From positions 730,531-794,530 of the forward strand of contig JAZGUH010000156.1 of the NCBI GenBank assembly GCA_037893225.1: 64,000 bases of DNA. Reading direction: 5' to 3'. Positions within the stretch are counted from its first letter, which is position 1. Each line of letters begins with the position of its first letter. Both the position numbers and the translations under genes were made by a program. A model generated the notes under the pieces. The model worked only from the letters and a program-made list of their open reading frames with translations. It did not search any database and was not told the origin of the DNA. Positions 24,022 to 34,820 of this stretch are shown here, piece by piece. The stretch comes from Hippasteria phrygiana. Its lineage: Eukaryota > Echinodermata > Asteroidea > Valvatida > Goniasteridae.

Positions 24022-24132
24022 TACACTGCAACAAACTGTGGTGTTATCTTAACACCATGTGTATGTATTGGACGAGTGGTACAATATAGATACCACATGG
24101 TGTTATTTTAACACCACAGTTTTTGCAGTGTA
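24022..24132. mobile_element. Short palindromic MITE (copy also at about 29103-29212)
   Basis: Inverted ends TTACACTGCAACAAACTGTG and CACAGTTTTTGCAGTGTAA enclose an inner inverted pair GGTGTTATCTTAACACC / GGTGTTATTTTAACACC. The element has no coding capacity. The second copy sits at the matching place in duplicon 2, so insertion preceded the duplication. Confidence 0.7.
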
Positions 24133-24322
24133 ATAAAATTGAAGCACTAGTGATACGCTTTTAGTCACTGGAGGTTTAAACGAGTGCATAGAAAACATTT
24201 ATGATAAATAAACAAAATGAAATAGCAAAGGTATAGCGTGTTCTCACATTTATTGCATTCCTTCTTGAACGGCGTTTAAACATTCTTTGTAATAAAATTC
24301 TAATTCGTAATGCAAAAATTCA

Positions 24323-24550
24323 ATTCAATATTGGGTTTTGCCCTTCACCGACGCGTGCGCATTTCATAAACACTGTATACTCAGTGTTGTCCTGAGAGAT
24401 TATTTAGAAGAAAAAAAAATCACTCGGGTGATGGGACTCGAACCCACGAGTCCCACCCGAGTGATTTGTTCCAAATAATCTTTTGGGACAACACTGAGTA
24501 TACAGTGTTTATGAAATACGTCGGTGAGGGGCAAAACCCAATATTGAATG
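24323..24550. mobile_element. Foldback element with a tRNA-B-box-like centre
   Basis: Two arms of about 110 nt are inverted copies, each containing ATTGGGTTTTGCCC and AACACTGTATACTCAGTGTT. They meet at a GC-rich nested hairpin containing GGGACTCGAACCCACGAG, which resembles a Pol III B box on the minus strand. A matching copy lies at about 29404-29631, and a lone arm lies at 55930-55958. Confidence 0.7.
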
Positions 24551-25577
24551 TACATCACCCCGACGCAAATTTCCATCTTATGAATAGCAAACATTCAAAT
24601 GCAACATACAAACAATTCTGCTCGGCATGCAAAAAAGCCCGGCATACAAAAGCGCGGCTTGCGAAAAATAGAAATACAAAAAATACGCAACATGCAAAAA
24701 GCGCAAATAGGATGTATTTGAAACTAATTGTAATTATTTTGCCTTCTACACCAAAGCCATAAACTTAGGCCAGTGATATTCACATTCTTATCTTGACGAA
24801 ACACTTATATATGTGTACGGATACATATCTTTTTCTAATTCGACCGGAAAGGGGAAACGGAGTTGTGTAAAAGTGACCGTTAAGAGGAAAAGTGACCTTA
24901 GGGCGACAAATGCGTTTCGCCTAATAACGTCATGGGTACCTTTTCTAGGCAGAATTTTACAGTCGCAAATTTTTTTGTTTTGTTTTGTGTGTGTTCTAAA
25001 TAGCATAATTCTGAAGTTTGGTCGAATTAGGTAAAGTTTGAGTTTAGGTTACAGTAAAACGAAATTGGTGCACAACTCTATGGGATTTCGCCTTTACGTC
25101 GAACCATATATCTTTAATTTAGATTACCTTACTTCTCATGTATATCAATACGCATATGGTACGGCAGTGCTTATTTCTAACAACTTGTTAAAAGTAAATT
25201 CAATTTCATGTGGTGGGATCTACAATATAAAACGATGTCGTTGGAGTACATTTTCTGCTTATAAGGGTTATTGTCAAGTCATACCAGACGAGTGTTTTGC
25301 ACGGAAAACAATAAAGGTGTCCGCGGAAGTGGTTATTATGCTACTCAAAAAGCCGCGGAGTCATATTGATGCCCTCAAAACTAGTGTCCGATTGAGGCTC
25401 TTTATATCTCACCAGTTATGTTCATGTTTGGTAAAGTTACTGCCATGATCGAGTTGGTTTTTTGCTATAGTTCATGCAGAGTGTCTGACGATAGTGGTGG
25501 TTGTAGATGAAGCGGGAATCATTTTTTGGAGGTCAACATTCCGGGATGTGCGAATTGTGTTTTAGTCTGGTCGTTGT

Positions 25578-26081
25578 TTACTGCGATGCAGGCATCTTGC
25601 ATATGTAGGAAAGGAGCTCATGGCAGGCTGCATCGTTGAATCCATCCCCGCTGCTCAGAAATTTGAAAGAGAGGCAATTTTCTTGCTCGCGGTGGCTGTT
25701 ATAGTTGTCTGGTTGGTTCGGCATCCAAGCTACATAGTCGAGCACTGATCCGTCTGACCATCGGTATTCCCCCTCTACCGTGTTGTCGTTGGCCCCCAGC
25801 CATACAGAAAAAGGGGTCTCGGGAACGGACGTTTGTGACAAGGCCCGTAGCAGGTTGTCCTCGTCTTTGCTGTGGACGGACGCCAGGTGGCCCTGGCCAG
25901 ATTGGCTGAAGAACTGCTGGCAATGTTCTTCGGCCGCGTCCCACGTCTTGACTTGGCCGAAGAAACGGTAGCAGTTCCCTTTGTAGCGGCTCCACAACGG
26001 GGCGCACTTCGGCTGATCTGGGAAAGCCTGAACGGTCGCCAGAGTGCCTATGGCCAAGAGAGAAACGTGCCAGAAAGCCAT
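25578..26081 (-). CDS. Secreted C-type lectin, copy 1 (167 aa, single exon)
   Basis: This gene encodes a small secreted carbohydrate-binding protein. The signal peptide is MAFWHVSLLAIGTLATVQA. A single long-form C-type lectin domain follows, with cysteines at 26, 37, 54, 136, 153 and 161. WLGAND (94-99) matches the conserved WIG-type core. QPD at 123-125 is the motif usually tied to galactose-type ligands. FND at 148-150 replaces the usual WND but keeps the Ca2+-binding Asn and Asp. An upstream in-frame Met at 26132 is rejected as the start because it lies about where transcription should begin, 30 nt after the TATA box, and would bury the signal peptide. No intron is needed. In echinoderms such lectins act in coelomic immunity or adhesion, but the role here is not shown. 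Confidence 0.88.
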   Translation of the reverse strand: MAFWHVSLLAIGTLATVQAFPDQPKCAPLWSRYKGNCYRFFGQVKTWDAAEEHCQQFFSQSGQGHLASVHSKDEDNLLRALSQTSVPETPFSVWLGANDNTVEGEYRWSDGSVLDYVAWMPNQPDNYNSHREQENCLSFKFLSSGDGFNDAACHELLSYICKMPASQ

Positions 26082-26160
26082 GCTGGATCTGTCTGTGGGC
26101 AAAGTAGATAGCAACCAGAGGTGACGTATCAAACTATTCGAAAACTGTACACGTTGCGTC

Positions 26161-26166
26161 TTTATA
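26161..26166 (-). promoter_or_regulatory. TATA box of lectin copy 1
   Basis: The minus strand reads CTATAAAGACGC about 80 nt before the chosen ATG. It predicts a start site near 26135 and a 5' UTR of about 50 nt. The box is conserved in copy 2. Confidence 0.6.
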
Positions 26167-26603
26167 GTAGTCGCGGAATCGATACCTCATGCCTGACTTC
26201 GATGTGGATTTTCTGGTCCGCCAGAAGAGCGTGAGCGTTTATATTCACTTTGCCTTAGACAGATGTATATTTCATGTTTATACAATACTTTGAGGGCATA
26301 TTGAAGTAATTTATGTCTATAATTGGCTCGGTTTGAAAGTTATATATGTTTGTAAATGGGTCGGTGCCAAGGGAATACATACGCATGATTTTCTCCACAC
26401 ATGTTCAGAGTCATGCTGCTTTAGCGCCCCTACCCCCGACCCCCTCACCCCTCACTTTGAAAAATGTTCCGCCGCACCTGTCAGAGTCCCACCAGTCCAG
26501 GATAATTGGAAATGACGACATAGTTCGATTTCATGTCTGGTACATCAGCAATTGTACAAGACCGACAAATAGGCCACTTATTCACTTGAGACCAAGGGAC
26601 TAC

Positions 26604-26781
26604 AGGGCCGGTCACACTGCAACGATAAACGATAACGAAAACGAAAACGATGTGAATAAACGCTCTCTATTGGTGGATGGAACGTGCGGTAATACGCGCG
26701 CGTTCCATCCACCAATAGAGAGCGTTTATTCACATCGTTTTCGTTTTCGTTATCGTTTATCGTTGCAGTGTGACCGGCCCT
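26604..26781. mobile_element. Near-perfect palindromic element inserted only in duplicon 1
   Basis: The 178 bp element begins AGGGCCGGTCACACTGCAAC and ends with its reverse complement. The arms, each about 80 nt, are nearly perfect complements around a loop of about 14 nt. TAC flanks it on both sides (26601-26603 and 26782-26784). Duplicon 2 has an uninterrupted site near 31702, so the 3 bp duplication is well supported. Three-base duplications occur in Harbinger and Zator-like superfamilies; the family here is not identified. Confidence 0.85.
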
Positions 26782-27017
26782 TACCTCCGCTGTGCGTTTT
26801 TCTGGAAATGTAGACTTGTTCGGATTACTACATTGGTCCGTAAACAAGACGGATTACCAATTCATGCTAACTTCCTAGCCCCACTGGACCACTCCGTTAC
26901 CCCTTATACTGGATCTCAGATGTTTTCTACTTTAGGATAACTTGATTGAACATTTAAAATCGAATTCAATGCTGAAAATCGCATTGTCCTGGAACTGTTT
27001 TTACTTGAGCATTTTGG

Positions 27018-27478
27018 GGAGGACCCTCTTTCGGACAGTTCTATTCGGAATTTTACGCGATGTATAATTTTTTTTGTATTTTCCTGTTTTTCGTGTTGGG
27101 GGGGGGGGGGGGGGTTTGTAATTTGATTTTGTTTTTTCTTGTGGTGTGTCTTCTAAACTTGTGAGTGATCTTGGGTCCCACCCACCTGGTCAAAACGTGG
27201 GGTGGATATGTCCGCCAACCCCTAAACAAAATCTACGCCCTTCATATATATCTTTGTTTGGAAATCAACTTGAATGATCGACTTTCACATAACTTTAATA
27301 TCTCTTGTTCCAACGGTAGCCCATATGACAAGAACATGTGTTTCTTGTTCCTTTAATTGATTTGAGCGATAAAAAGCGTTCGTGCTAAGTAAAAGTGGTA
27401 TGACTGAAATGTCATTAAAAAGTAGAATAAAATATTGTGCATAATTATCTCTAGAAAATGCGCCGGTTGTCTAAACAA
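27018..27478. repeat. Flanking module X, copy B
   Basis: This is the second copy of the module at 23240. A G tract sits at about 27097-27115. After GTCTAAACAAG the module is interrupted by a MITE and resumes at about 27650, continuing to about 27975. Confidence 0.85.
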
Positions 27479-27650
27479 GCACGAATTCGTGCAGGAGCCG
27501 CGTCGTCCACCCATGAATCAGTAAAGTATTGTAAATGTTGTAGCGCCCTCTTCTGTTGAGCCGTGGCGCGAAAACGAATTTGGCACAAGAAGAAGAACAA
27601 CGCTAAGCGCCGATACTGTAGAGCCCGTCTGCGACGCCACGCGGCTAAAA
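27478..27650. mobile_element. MITE interrupting module X in copy B
   Basis: Copy C reads straight through this place. In copy B about 170 bp starting near CAAGCACGAATTCGTGC is inserted, with CTAAA on each side. A reverse-oriented relative lies at about 50505-50632 and shares ATGAATCAGTAAAG and CGAATTTGGCACAAG. Confidence 0.6.
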
Positions 27651-27975
27651 ACATTGACGAACATTTCGGGGACGCCAGTTGGTTCGAAGAAGTCGGACCG
27701 TTTGAACCCGGCTGCTGTATGCGTAGTTGTTTTTCAGTCACACGTTTCTGGGTCAAAATGTCATGACGAGACGATGGGTGCCGTATATGCTACGGCTACG
27801 ATCTGAATCCCGCCGTGTATTTTGTAGCCTGTATTTACTGCTGGAAATGCGTTTACACAAGTCAATTGCAAGCGGATCAGATTGCAAAGCTTCGGTTTTT
27901 CACACATTTCCTCGTAAATGTCGCACGTCATGGTAAACGTGTTTACACTCATAGCTTGGAAACAGGTTAGTTAAC

Positions 27976-28187
27976 AAACGAAACAATGGAATTTCGGGTA
28001 TTTAAGGGCAATGTGTGCTTTTAATCCTGTAAGGATGCTCTTTTATTTAGATTTTTCTACCGGCCGCTTGAATACATAGCACTTTAATAAAAAAGACAAA
28101 TACTTTGAAAACAAAATAAAAAAATTAAGAATACACGTTTATTATAAAGAAAGATGATGATAGGATACAAGAATACGGGTTTTCAAG

Positions 28188-28218
<31 letters not shown>

Positions 28219-28775
28219 CCCAAAAATCTCTCTTTTAGATATTCTGGTTATGTCCCTTAGGCCTGTCCTGTGGATTCCGAGGAGTGGCGTAAACAGCTTT
28301 TGGGTCGGGGTTGCAATTTTGTTTTTAAAGGTAACTCCATTTTTGGGGGGGTGCTAGAAGATTTTGAAAAGGTGACCTCGAATATTTTTCTTCGCCCGTA
28401 AATTAATTCGGTCGATTCACAACTCGGTGCGCCGCCAGCGGCAGCCGGGGAGAGGCTAAATTACGCAGTGCATCATGGGAAAAAGTCGACATCGCAAAAC
28501 CGGAAGTGGGTATCGCCAATACATCGGCCTTACACCCCTTCTCCGCTAAATCCATTATACACGTACTGTCCACCATCTAATACAACGCGATAGACGCGAT
28601 GTCGACCCCGAAAGTGGGAAATTGGCCTTTCTCGTTTGCCGCTGGCGGCGCACTGAGTTGTAAATCGACCGAATTTAACAGGAAGGGGGGTGAGGTAAGT
28701 ATCAGTTGCGAAGCGGTGGTGCTGCAGTTTGCAACATGCACGGGGGGGGGGGGGGAGCTACCCGCACCCTCCAAC
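27976..28775. other. Stretch unique to copy B, including a TIR element at 28400-28678
   Basis: No gene is seen. A poly-A run lies at about 28191-28218. At 28400-28678 a 279 bp element has inverted ends of about 40 nt containing TTCGGTCGATT and GCGCCGCCAGCGGC. A G tract sits at about 28742-28755, just before the lectin duplicon resumes at 28776. Confidence 0.6.
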
Positions 28776-29403
28776 GGGTATCCGCCTTCCTATTTTGATA
28801 AGGACATATCCCTAAACATTTTATTTTTTGTTTTGCTGGTTTTGGTTTTGTTTTGGTATTTTTTGCCCGAATATGCGTCTTTGAGAAATGTTGTGTTACT
28901 CCATGGATTATGTACTGGTCTGTCTAATTGAATCTTATCCCGCCCCAAACCTTACTACCTCCCTGTTCCTATCTCTTCAAATTATTTTCGAGGCAGGATA
29001 ACAATTTTCAGTGGCAACTAATCAAAGATAAATGAAGGAAACCTCTCGCCCCGTCCATGGCCCCACCACCCACCAAACAAATTCTGAATGTGTGTCACTG
29101 CTTACACTGCAACAAAGTGTGGTGCTATCTTAACACCATGTGTATGTATTGGACGAGTGGTACAATATAGATACCACATGGTGTTATTTTAACACCACAG
29201 TTTTTGCAGTGTAATAAAATTGAAGCACTAGTGATACGCTTTTAGTCACTGGAGGTTTAAACGAGTGCATAGAAAACATTTATGATAAATAAACAAAATG
29301 AAATAGCAAAGGTATAGCGTGTTCTCACATTTATTGCATTCCTTCTTGAACGGCGTTTAAACATTCTTTGTAATAAAATTCTAATTCGTAATGCAAAAAT
29401 TCA

Positions 29404-29631
29404 ATTCAATATTGGGTTTTGCCCTTCACCGACGCGTGCGCATTTCATAAACACTGTATACTCAGTGTTGTCCTGAGAGATTATTTAGAAGAAAAAAAAA
29501 TCACTCGGGTGATGGGACTCGAACCCACGAGTCCCACCCGAGTGATTTGTTCCAAATAATCTCTCGGGACAACACTGAGTATACAGTGTTTATGAAATAC
29601 GTCGGTGAAGGGCAAAACCCAATATTGAATG
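29404..29631. mobile_element. Foldback element, duplicon 2 copy
   Basis: This is the same element as 24323-24550 in the equivalent position. The right arm here keeps CTCTCGGGACAAC, so its arms pair better than in copy 1. Confidence 0.7.
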
Positions 29632-30670
29632 TACATCACCCCGACGCAAATTTCCATCTTATGAAAAGCAAACATTCAAATGCAACATACAAACAATTCT
29701 GCTCGGCATGCAAAAAAGCCCGGCATACAAAAGCGCGGCTTGCCAAAAATACATTTAAAAAAATACGCAACATGCAAAAAGCGCAAATAAAATGTATATG
29801 AAACTAATTGTAATTATTTTGCCTTCTACACCAAAGCCATGAACTTAGGCCAGTGACATTCACATTCTTATCTTGACGAAACACTTATATATGTGTACGG
29901 ATACATATTTTTCTAATTCGACCGGAAAGGGGAAACGGAGTTGTGTAAAGGTGACCGTGAAGGGGAAAAGTGACCTTGGGGCGAAAAATGCGTTTCGCCT
30001 AATAACGTCATGGGTACCTTTTCTAGGCAGAATTTTACTGTCGCAAATGTTTTTATTTTGTTTTTTGTGTGTTCTAAATAGCATAATTCTGAAGTTTGGT
30101 CGAATTAGGTAAAGTTTGGGTTTAGGTTACAGTAAAAAGAAATTTGTGCACAACTCTATGGGATTTCGCCTTTACGTCGAACCATTATTTTCAATTTAGA
30201 TTACCTTACTTCTCATGTATATCAATATGCATATGGTACGGCAGTGCTTATTTCTAACAACTTGTTAGAAGTAAATGCAATTTCATGTGGTGGGACCTAC
30301 AATATAAAACGATATCGTTGGAGTACATTTTCTGCTTATAAGGGTTATTGCCAAGTCATACCAGACGAGTGTTTGCAAAGTATACGTTTACAGCACGGAA
30401 AACAATAAAGGTGTCCGCGGAAGTGGTTATTATGCTACTCAAAAAGCCGCGGAGTCATATTGATGCCCTCAAAACTAGTGTCCGGTTGAGGCTCTTTATA
30501 TCTCACCAGTTATGTTCATGTTTGGTAAAGTTACTGCCATGATCGAGTTGGTCTTTTGCTATGTTCTTGCAGAGTGTCTGACGATAGTGGTGGTTGTAGA
30601 TGAAGCGGGAATAATTTTTTGGAGGTCAACATTCCGGGATGTGCGAATTGTGTTTTAGTCTGGTCGTTGT

Positions 30671-31174
30671 TTACTGCGATGCAGGCATCTTGCATATGTA
30701 GGGAAGGATCCCATGGCAGATTCCATCGTTGAATCCATCCACGCTGCTCAGAAATCTCAGAGCGAGGCAATTTTCTTGCTCGCGGCGACTGTTATAGTTG
30801 TCTGGTTGGTTCGGCATCCAAGCTACATAGTCGAGCACTGATCCGTCTGACCATCGGTATTCCCCCTCTACCGTGTTGTCGTTGGCCCCCAGCCATACAG
30901 AAAACGGGGTCTGGCGAACGGACGTTTGTGACAAGGCCCGTAGCAGGTTGTCCTCGTCTTTGCTGTGGACGGACGCCAGGTGGCCCTGGCCAGATTGGCT
31001 GAAGAACTGCTGGCAATGTTCCTCGGCCGCGTCCCACGTCTTGACTGGGCTGAAGAAACGGTAGCAGTTCTCTTTGTAGCGGCTCCACAACGGGGCGCAC
31101 TTCGGCTGATCTAGGCAAGCCTGAACGGTCGCCAGAGTGACTATGGCCAAGAGAGAAACGTGCCAGAAAGCCAT
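30671..31174 (-). CDS. Secreted C-type lectin, copy 2 (167 aa, single exon)
   Basis: This is a tandem paralogue of the lectin at 25578. The signal peptide, cysteines, WLGAND, QPD and FND are all kept. Differences cluster near ligand-proximal and terminal regions: VRQTP for VPETP, SRREQENCLALRF for SHREQENCLSFKF, and GICHGILPYIC for AACHELLSYIC. The open frame and conserved Ca2+ residues suggest both copies are functional, with possible specificity changes. The start is chosen as in copy 1. Confidence 0.88.
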   Translation of the reverse strand: MAFWHVSLLAIVTLATVQACLDQPKCAPLWSRYKENCYRFFSPVKTWDAAEEHCQQFFSQSGQGHLASVHSKDEDNLLRALSQTSVRQTPFSVWLGANDNTVEGEYRWSDGSVLDYVAWMPNQPDNYNSRREQENCLALRFLSSVDGFNDGICHGILPYICKMPASQ

Positions 31175-31253
31175 GCTGGATCTGTCTGTGGGCAAAGTAG
31201 ATAGCAACCAGAGGTGACGTATCAAGCTATTCGTAAACTGTACACGTTGCGTC

Positions 31254-31259
31254 TTTATA
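31254..31259 (-). promoter_or_regulatory. TATA box of lectin copy 2
   Basis: CTATAAAGACGC on the minus strand lies at the same distance from the start codon as in copy 1. The surrounding promoter is almost unchanged. Confidence 0.6.
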
Positions 31260-31523
31260 GTAGTCGCGGGATCGATACCTCATGCCCGACTTCGATGTGG
31301 ATTTTCTGGTCCGCCAGAAGAGCGTGAGCGTTTATATTCACTTTGCCTCAGACAGATGTATATTTCATGTTTATACAATAATTTGAGGGCATATTGAAGT
31401 AATTTATGTCTATAATTGGCTCGGTTTGAAAGTTATATATGTTTGTAAATGGGTCGGTGCCAAGGGAATACATACGCATGATTTCTCCACACATGTTCAG
31501 AGTCATGCTGCTTTAGCGCCCCT

Positions 31524-31556
<33 letters not shown>

Positions 31557-31944
31557 ACTTTGAAAAATGTTCCACCGCACCTGTCAGAGTCCCATAAGTC
31601 CAGGATAATTGGAAATGACGACACAGTTCGATTTCATGTCTGGTACATCAGCAATTGTACAAGACCGACAAATAGGCCACTTATTCACTGGAGACCAATG
31701 GACCACCTCCGCTGTGCGTTTTTCTGGAAAATGTAGACTGGGTCGGATTACGACAATGGTCCGTAAACAAGACGGATTACCAATTCATGCTAACTTCCTA
31801 GCCCCCACTGGACCACTCCGTTACCCCTTATACCGGATTTCAGATGTTTTCTACTTCAGGATAACTTGATTGAACATTTAAAGCCGAATTCAATGCTGAA
31901 AATCGCATTGTCCTGGAACTGTTTATACTTGAGCATTTTGGGGA

Positions 31945-32764
31945 GGAGCCTCTTTCAGACAGTTCTATTCGGAATTTTACGCGATGTATAAGTTTCCTTT
32001 AATGTTCCTGTTTTTCGTGTTGGTGGGGGGGGGGGGGGGGGGGGGGGGGGTTGTAATTTGTTTTTGTTTCTGTTAGGGGTGTGTCTTCTAATCTTGCGAG
32101 TGATCTTGGGTCCCACCCACCTGGTCAAAACGTGGGGGTGGATATGTCCGCCAACCCTAAACAAAATCAATGAATGATCGACTTTCACATAAGTTTAATA
32201 TCTCTTGTGCCAACGGTAGCCCATATGACAACAACCTTTTTTTCTTGTTCCTTTAATTTATTTGAGCGATAAAAAGCGTTCGTCCTAAGTAAAAGTGGTA
32301 TGACTGAAATATCATTAAAAAGCAGAATATAATAATGTGCATGACCATCTCTAGAAAATGCGCCGGTTGTCTAAAAAACATTGACGAACATTTCGGGGAC
32401 GCCGGTTGGTTCGAAGAAGTCGGACCGTTGGAACCCGGCTGTACGCGTAGTTGTTTTTCAGTCACACGTTCCTGTGTCAAAAATTTCTTGACGAGACGAC
32501 GGGCGCCGTACATGCTACTGCGACAATCTGATTCCCGCCGTGTATTTTGTAGCCTGTATTTACTGCTGGAAATGCGTTTACACAAGTCAATTGCAAGCGG
32601 ATCAGATTGCAAAGTTTCGGTTTTTCCCACATTTCCTCGTAAATGTCGCACGTCATGGTAAACATGTTTACACTCCTAGCCAAGATCCCAAGAGGATGTT
32701 TTCAGGAGGAAACCAACCAACAAAGAACCAAGTACCAAGTACTCATACCTTGGAAACAGGTGAG
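31945..32764. repeat. Flanking module X, copy C
   Basis: This is the third copy of the module, uninterrupted by the MITE seen in copy B. It carries a G tract at about 32022-32050. Similarity to copy B runs through CATTGACGAACATTTCGGGG to about 32690 and resumes at GGAAACAGGT before the TTAA element at 32765. Confidence 0.8.
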
Positions 32765-33256
32765 TTAAAGGTAATGTACATGATCGGTCATTGATGCAAT
32801 TTTAAGAAATGGGCGGATTTGGGGGTTAGTATTTTATAGGAAATATCCTTCAATTGACCTGTTCAAAGTTTTGCGTTGTTGGATGGCGAAAATAAACGAG
32901 AGAAAAACGGCGCTCGTTTTCAACCGTCGGGCGGATGATAGCCTTTAGTCAAGGCGCGCGTGGCTATCTGGACGCGTGACGTGCCCCAAATGCCAGCATG
33001 TCCGGGGCGCGCCACTCGTCCGGGTAGCCACGCGCGCCTTGACTAAAGGCTACAGGGCAGTTTTCCAACGATTTCCAGCAGAAAATCGTTGGAAAACGAT
33101 ATAAATCTCCACTTTTCTTGACAACGACAGCACATCTGTGCCATCATTTCACAGGATGATTGAGACTACTATTAACTTACAGTCTAGTAAGGTATTTTGT
33201 AATAATTCAGTAAAAAAAAAAAAAAAATGGAGGATTACCAATCGTGTAGGCCTACA
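32765..33256. mobile_element. TTAA-type MITE, copy 1
   Basis: The left end TTAAAGGTAATGTACATGAT matches the family at 48736 and 49520. Inside is a GC-rich palindrome built on GTCAAGGCGCGCGTGGCTA and its complement. The right end decays into ATTACCAATCGTGTAGG without a clear TTAA. TTAA target sites are typical of piggyBac-like elements. Confidence 0.7.
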
Positions 33257-33819
33257 CAAGCTTTAATGAGACATTATGACGTCATACTAGTGTTTTTGTT
33301 TCGGCTGAATTTCCAGCAAAGCATGCCTGTTTTTTCCGACTTCTTTTATTTTGAAAAATATATTATTCAGCTGAAATGTATCAAATCTGAAATTAGTATA
33401 ATCTGTTGCACCAGAAACAGCTAAAATTCGCTTAATTTAACCTTCGCATTGCAAGAGCATCTCTTTGAATCACCTCTGCAAACAGCAAACATACGATAAC
33501 TAAGTCTCTTTAGAAATAAATAGAACTGGCTGGCCCGACGTTTCTCAAGGCAAACATTTACTAATATCTACATAATACATAATAGTGCCTGCCATTTGCA
33601 GCACGGAAATATAATCTCACGATGTGCTATAGAGAAACATCCCTTTTTGCAGAATTTGTTTTTGAAACTTTAGTTCAACACTGTGCACTACACGTACTGT
33701 GATTTGTTTTTCTCGTTTTTTGCGGATATTTTCAAACTGGACGCCAGTATCATCCCTTAAAAAAAGCGGCAGCCTTAGTATTTACGGTTGAAACTGCTAT
33801 CCAACGACTCACGAATACT
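33257..33819. other. Intergenic stretch without a recognised feature
   Basis: No gene, RNA or clear repeat is seen. Confidence 0.45.
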
Positions 33820-34748
33820 GTCGTTTACATTACTTGGGCACTCTCGACAGAAGTGACATTTAATTGATTGTGCACGAACCATCGGCACCGATGGTTCGTG
33901 TACAAATCTGAATGAGCCAATAAGGAAACAGCGTCGATGGTTTGTGCACTGACTTTGAAACATCAAAGGTGGACAACCGTATTTTCCCATTTCCCGTTAG
34001 TAGAATTTAAGGTTTTTAGAAATGGCAACGCCGGTTTAAAAAAAAACCTAAATTGTCTGGTGTACACCATATATGAGGTTTGGTCCAGAGATAAACTGGT
34101 GAAGTTTGACATTAATTGAATCAAGAGCGAATGAACCCGAACATTTACGGAACAGAAATTACGGATTTTTAGTTGGCCACTTTTGAGGCGTCAAGAAAAG
34201 TCGCAAAGTAAAACCCAAATTTCTGCTAGCAGAAAATTTACATTTTTAAAAACGGGTGTTGCTACTTCTAAAATCTAAATCTCTTCCGGGAGGAAATGGG
34301 AAAACGGGGTTGTCCACTTTTGGAGCATCATGATTTTTGTCAGTAACAATTTGAGATTTTAGTTGTCCACTTTTGAGGCGCCGAGATAGTCGTCAAAGTA
34401 AAATCCTAATTTCTGCTAGCAGAAAATTGAGTTAAAAAAAAAACCGGTGTTGCCATTTCTAAAAACTTAAAATTCTACTAGGAGAAAATGGGAAAAAACG
34501 GTTGTCCACTTTTGACGCTCCATAACTGACGTATGACGGATATAGCCAATAAGAGAGCATACACGCACCGGGGCGACGACTGCCGGTGATTATACGCTCT
34601 CTTATTGGCTATATCCGTCAGTGCACAAACCATCGGCGCTGTTTCCTTATTGGCTCATTCTGATTTGTACACGTACCATCGGAACCGATGGTTCGTGTAC
34701 AATCAATTAAATGTCACTTCTATCGAGAGTGTCCGAGTAATCTAACGT
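33820..34748. mobile_element. Complex foldback element with nested inverted repeats
   Basis: The outer arms, near 33823-33950 and 34610-34745, are inverted copies that share ACGAACCATCGG and ATTGGCTCATTC. A smaller palindrome at about 34532-34620 (GGATATAGCCAATAAGAGAG and its complement) sits inside the right side. The middle holds direct and inverted copies of a GTTGTCCACTTTTG / AGAAAATGGGAAAA module. No coding frame is present. Confidence 0.65.
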
Positions 34749-34820
34749 TACACAGAGAAAAAACGTTGTTTAAACTCCGGGTTGTTTAATACAAGTTTAA
34801 ACAACGTTTTTCTCTGTGTA
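34749..34820. repeat. Perfect long hairpin
   Basis: TACACAGAGAAAAAACGTTG and its downstream complement form a stem of about 27 bp around an 18 nt loop. It could be a tiny palindromic MITE remnant. A microRNA-like hairpin cannot be excluded from sequence alone. Confidence 0.6.

Larger units (their letters stand above)
23695..27017. repeat. Lectin-bearing duplicon, copy 1
   Basis: This segment matches 28776-31944 nearly base for base, with offsets drifting from about 5081 to 5093 bp. It carries one C-type lectin gene and the same ancient MITEs as copy 2. It differs by a palindromic insertion at 26604-26781 that copy 2 lacks. Confidence 0.9.
28776..31944. repeat. Lectin-bearing duplicon, copy 2
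   Basis: This is the partner of 23695-27017, sharing its gene order, MITEs and promoter. It lacks the 178 bp palindrome, and its poly-C tract at about 31527-31556 replaces a mixed C-rich stretch in copy 1. Confidence 0.9.

Noticed and set aside
25038..25448. A plus-strand frame of 136 codons next to lectin 1.
   Set aside because: The matching region of duplicon 2 is broken into a shorter frame, and no motif or signal is visible.
25699..26111. Alternative frames overlapping the lectins on both strands.
   Set aside because: They are shadows of the lectin coding sequence; the lectin frame has the signal peptide and conserved cysteines.
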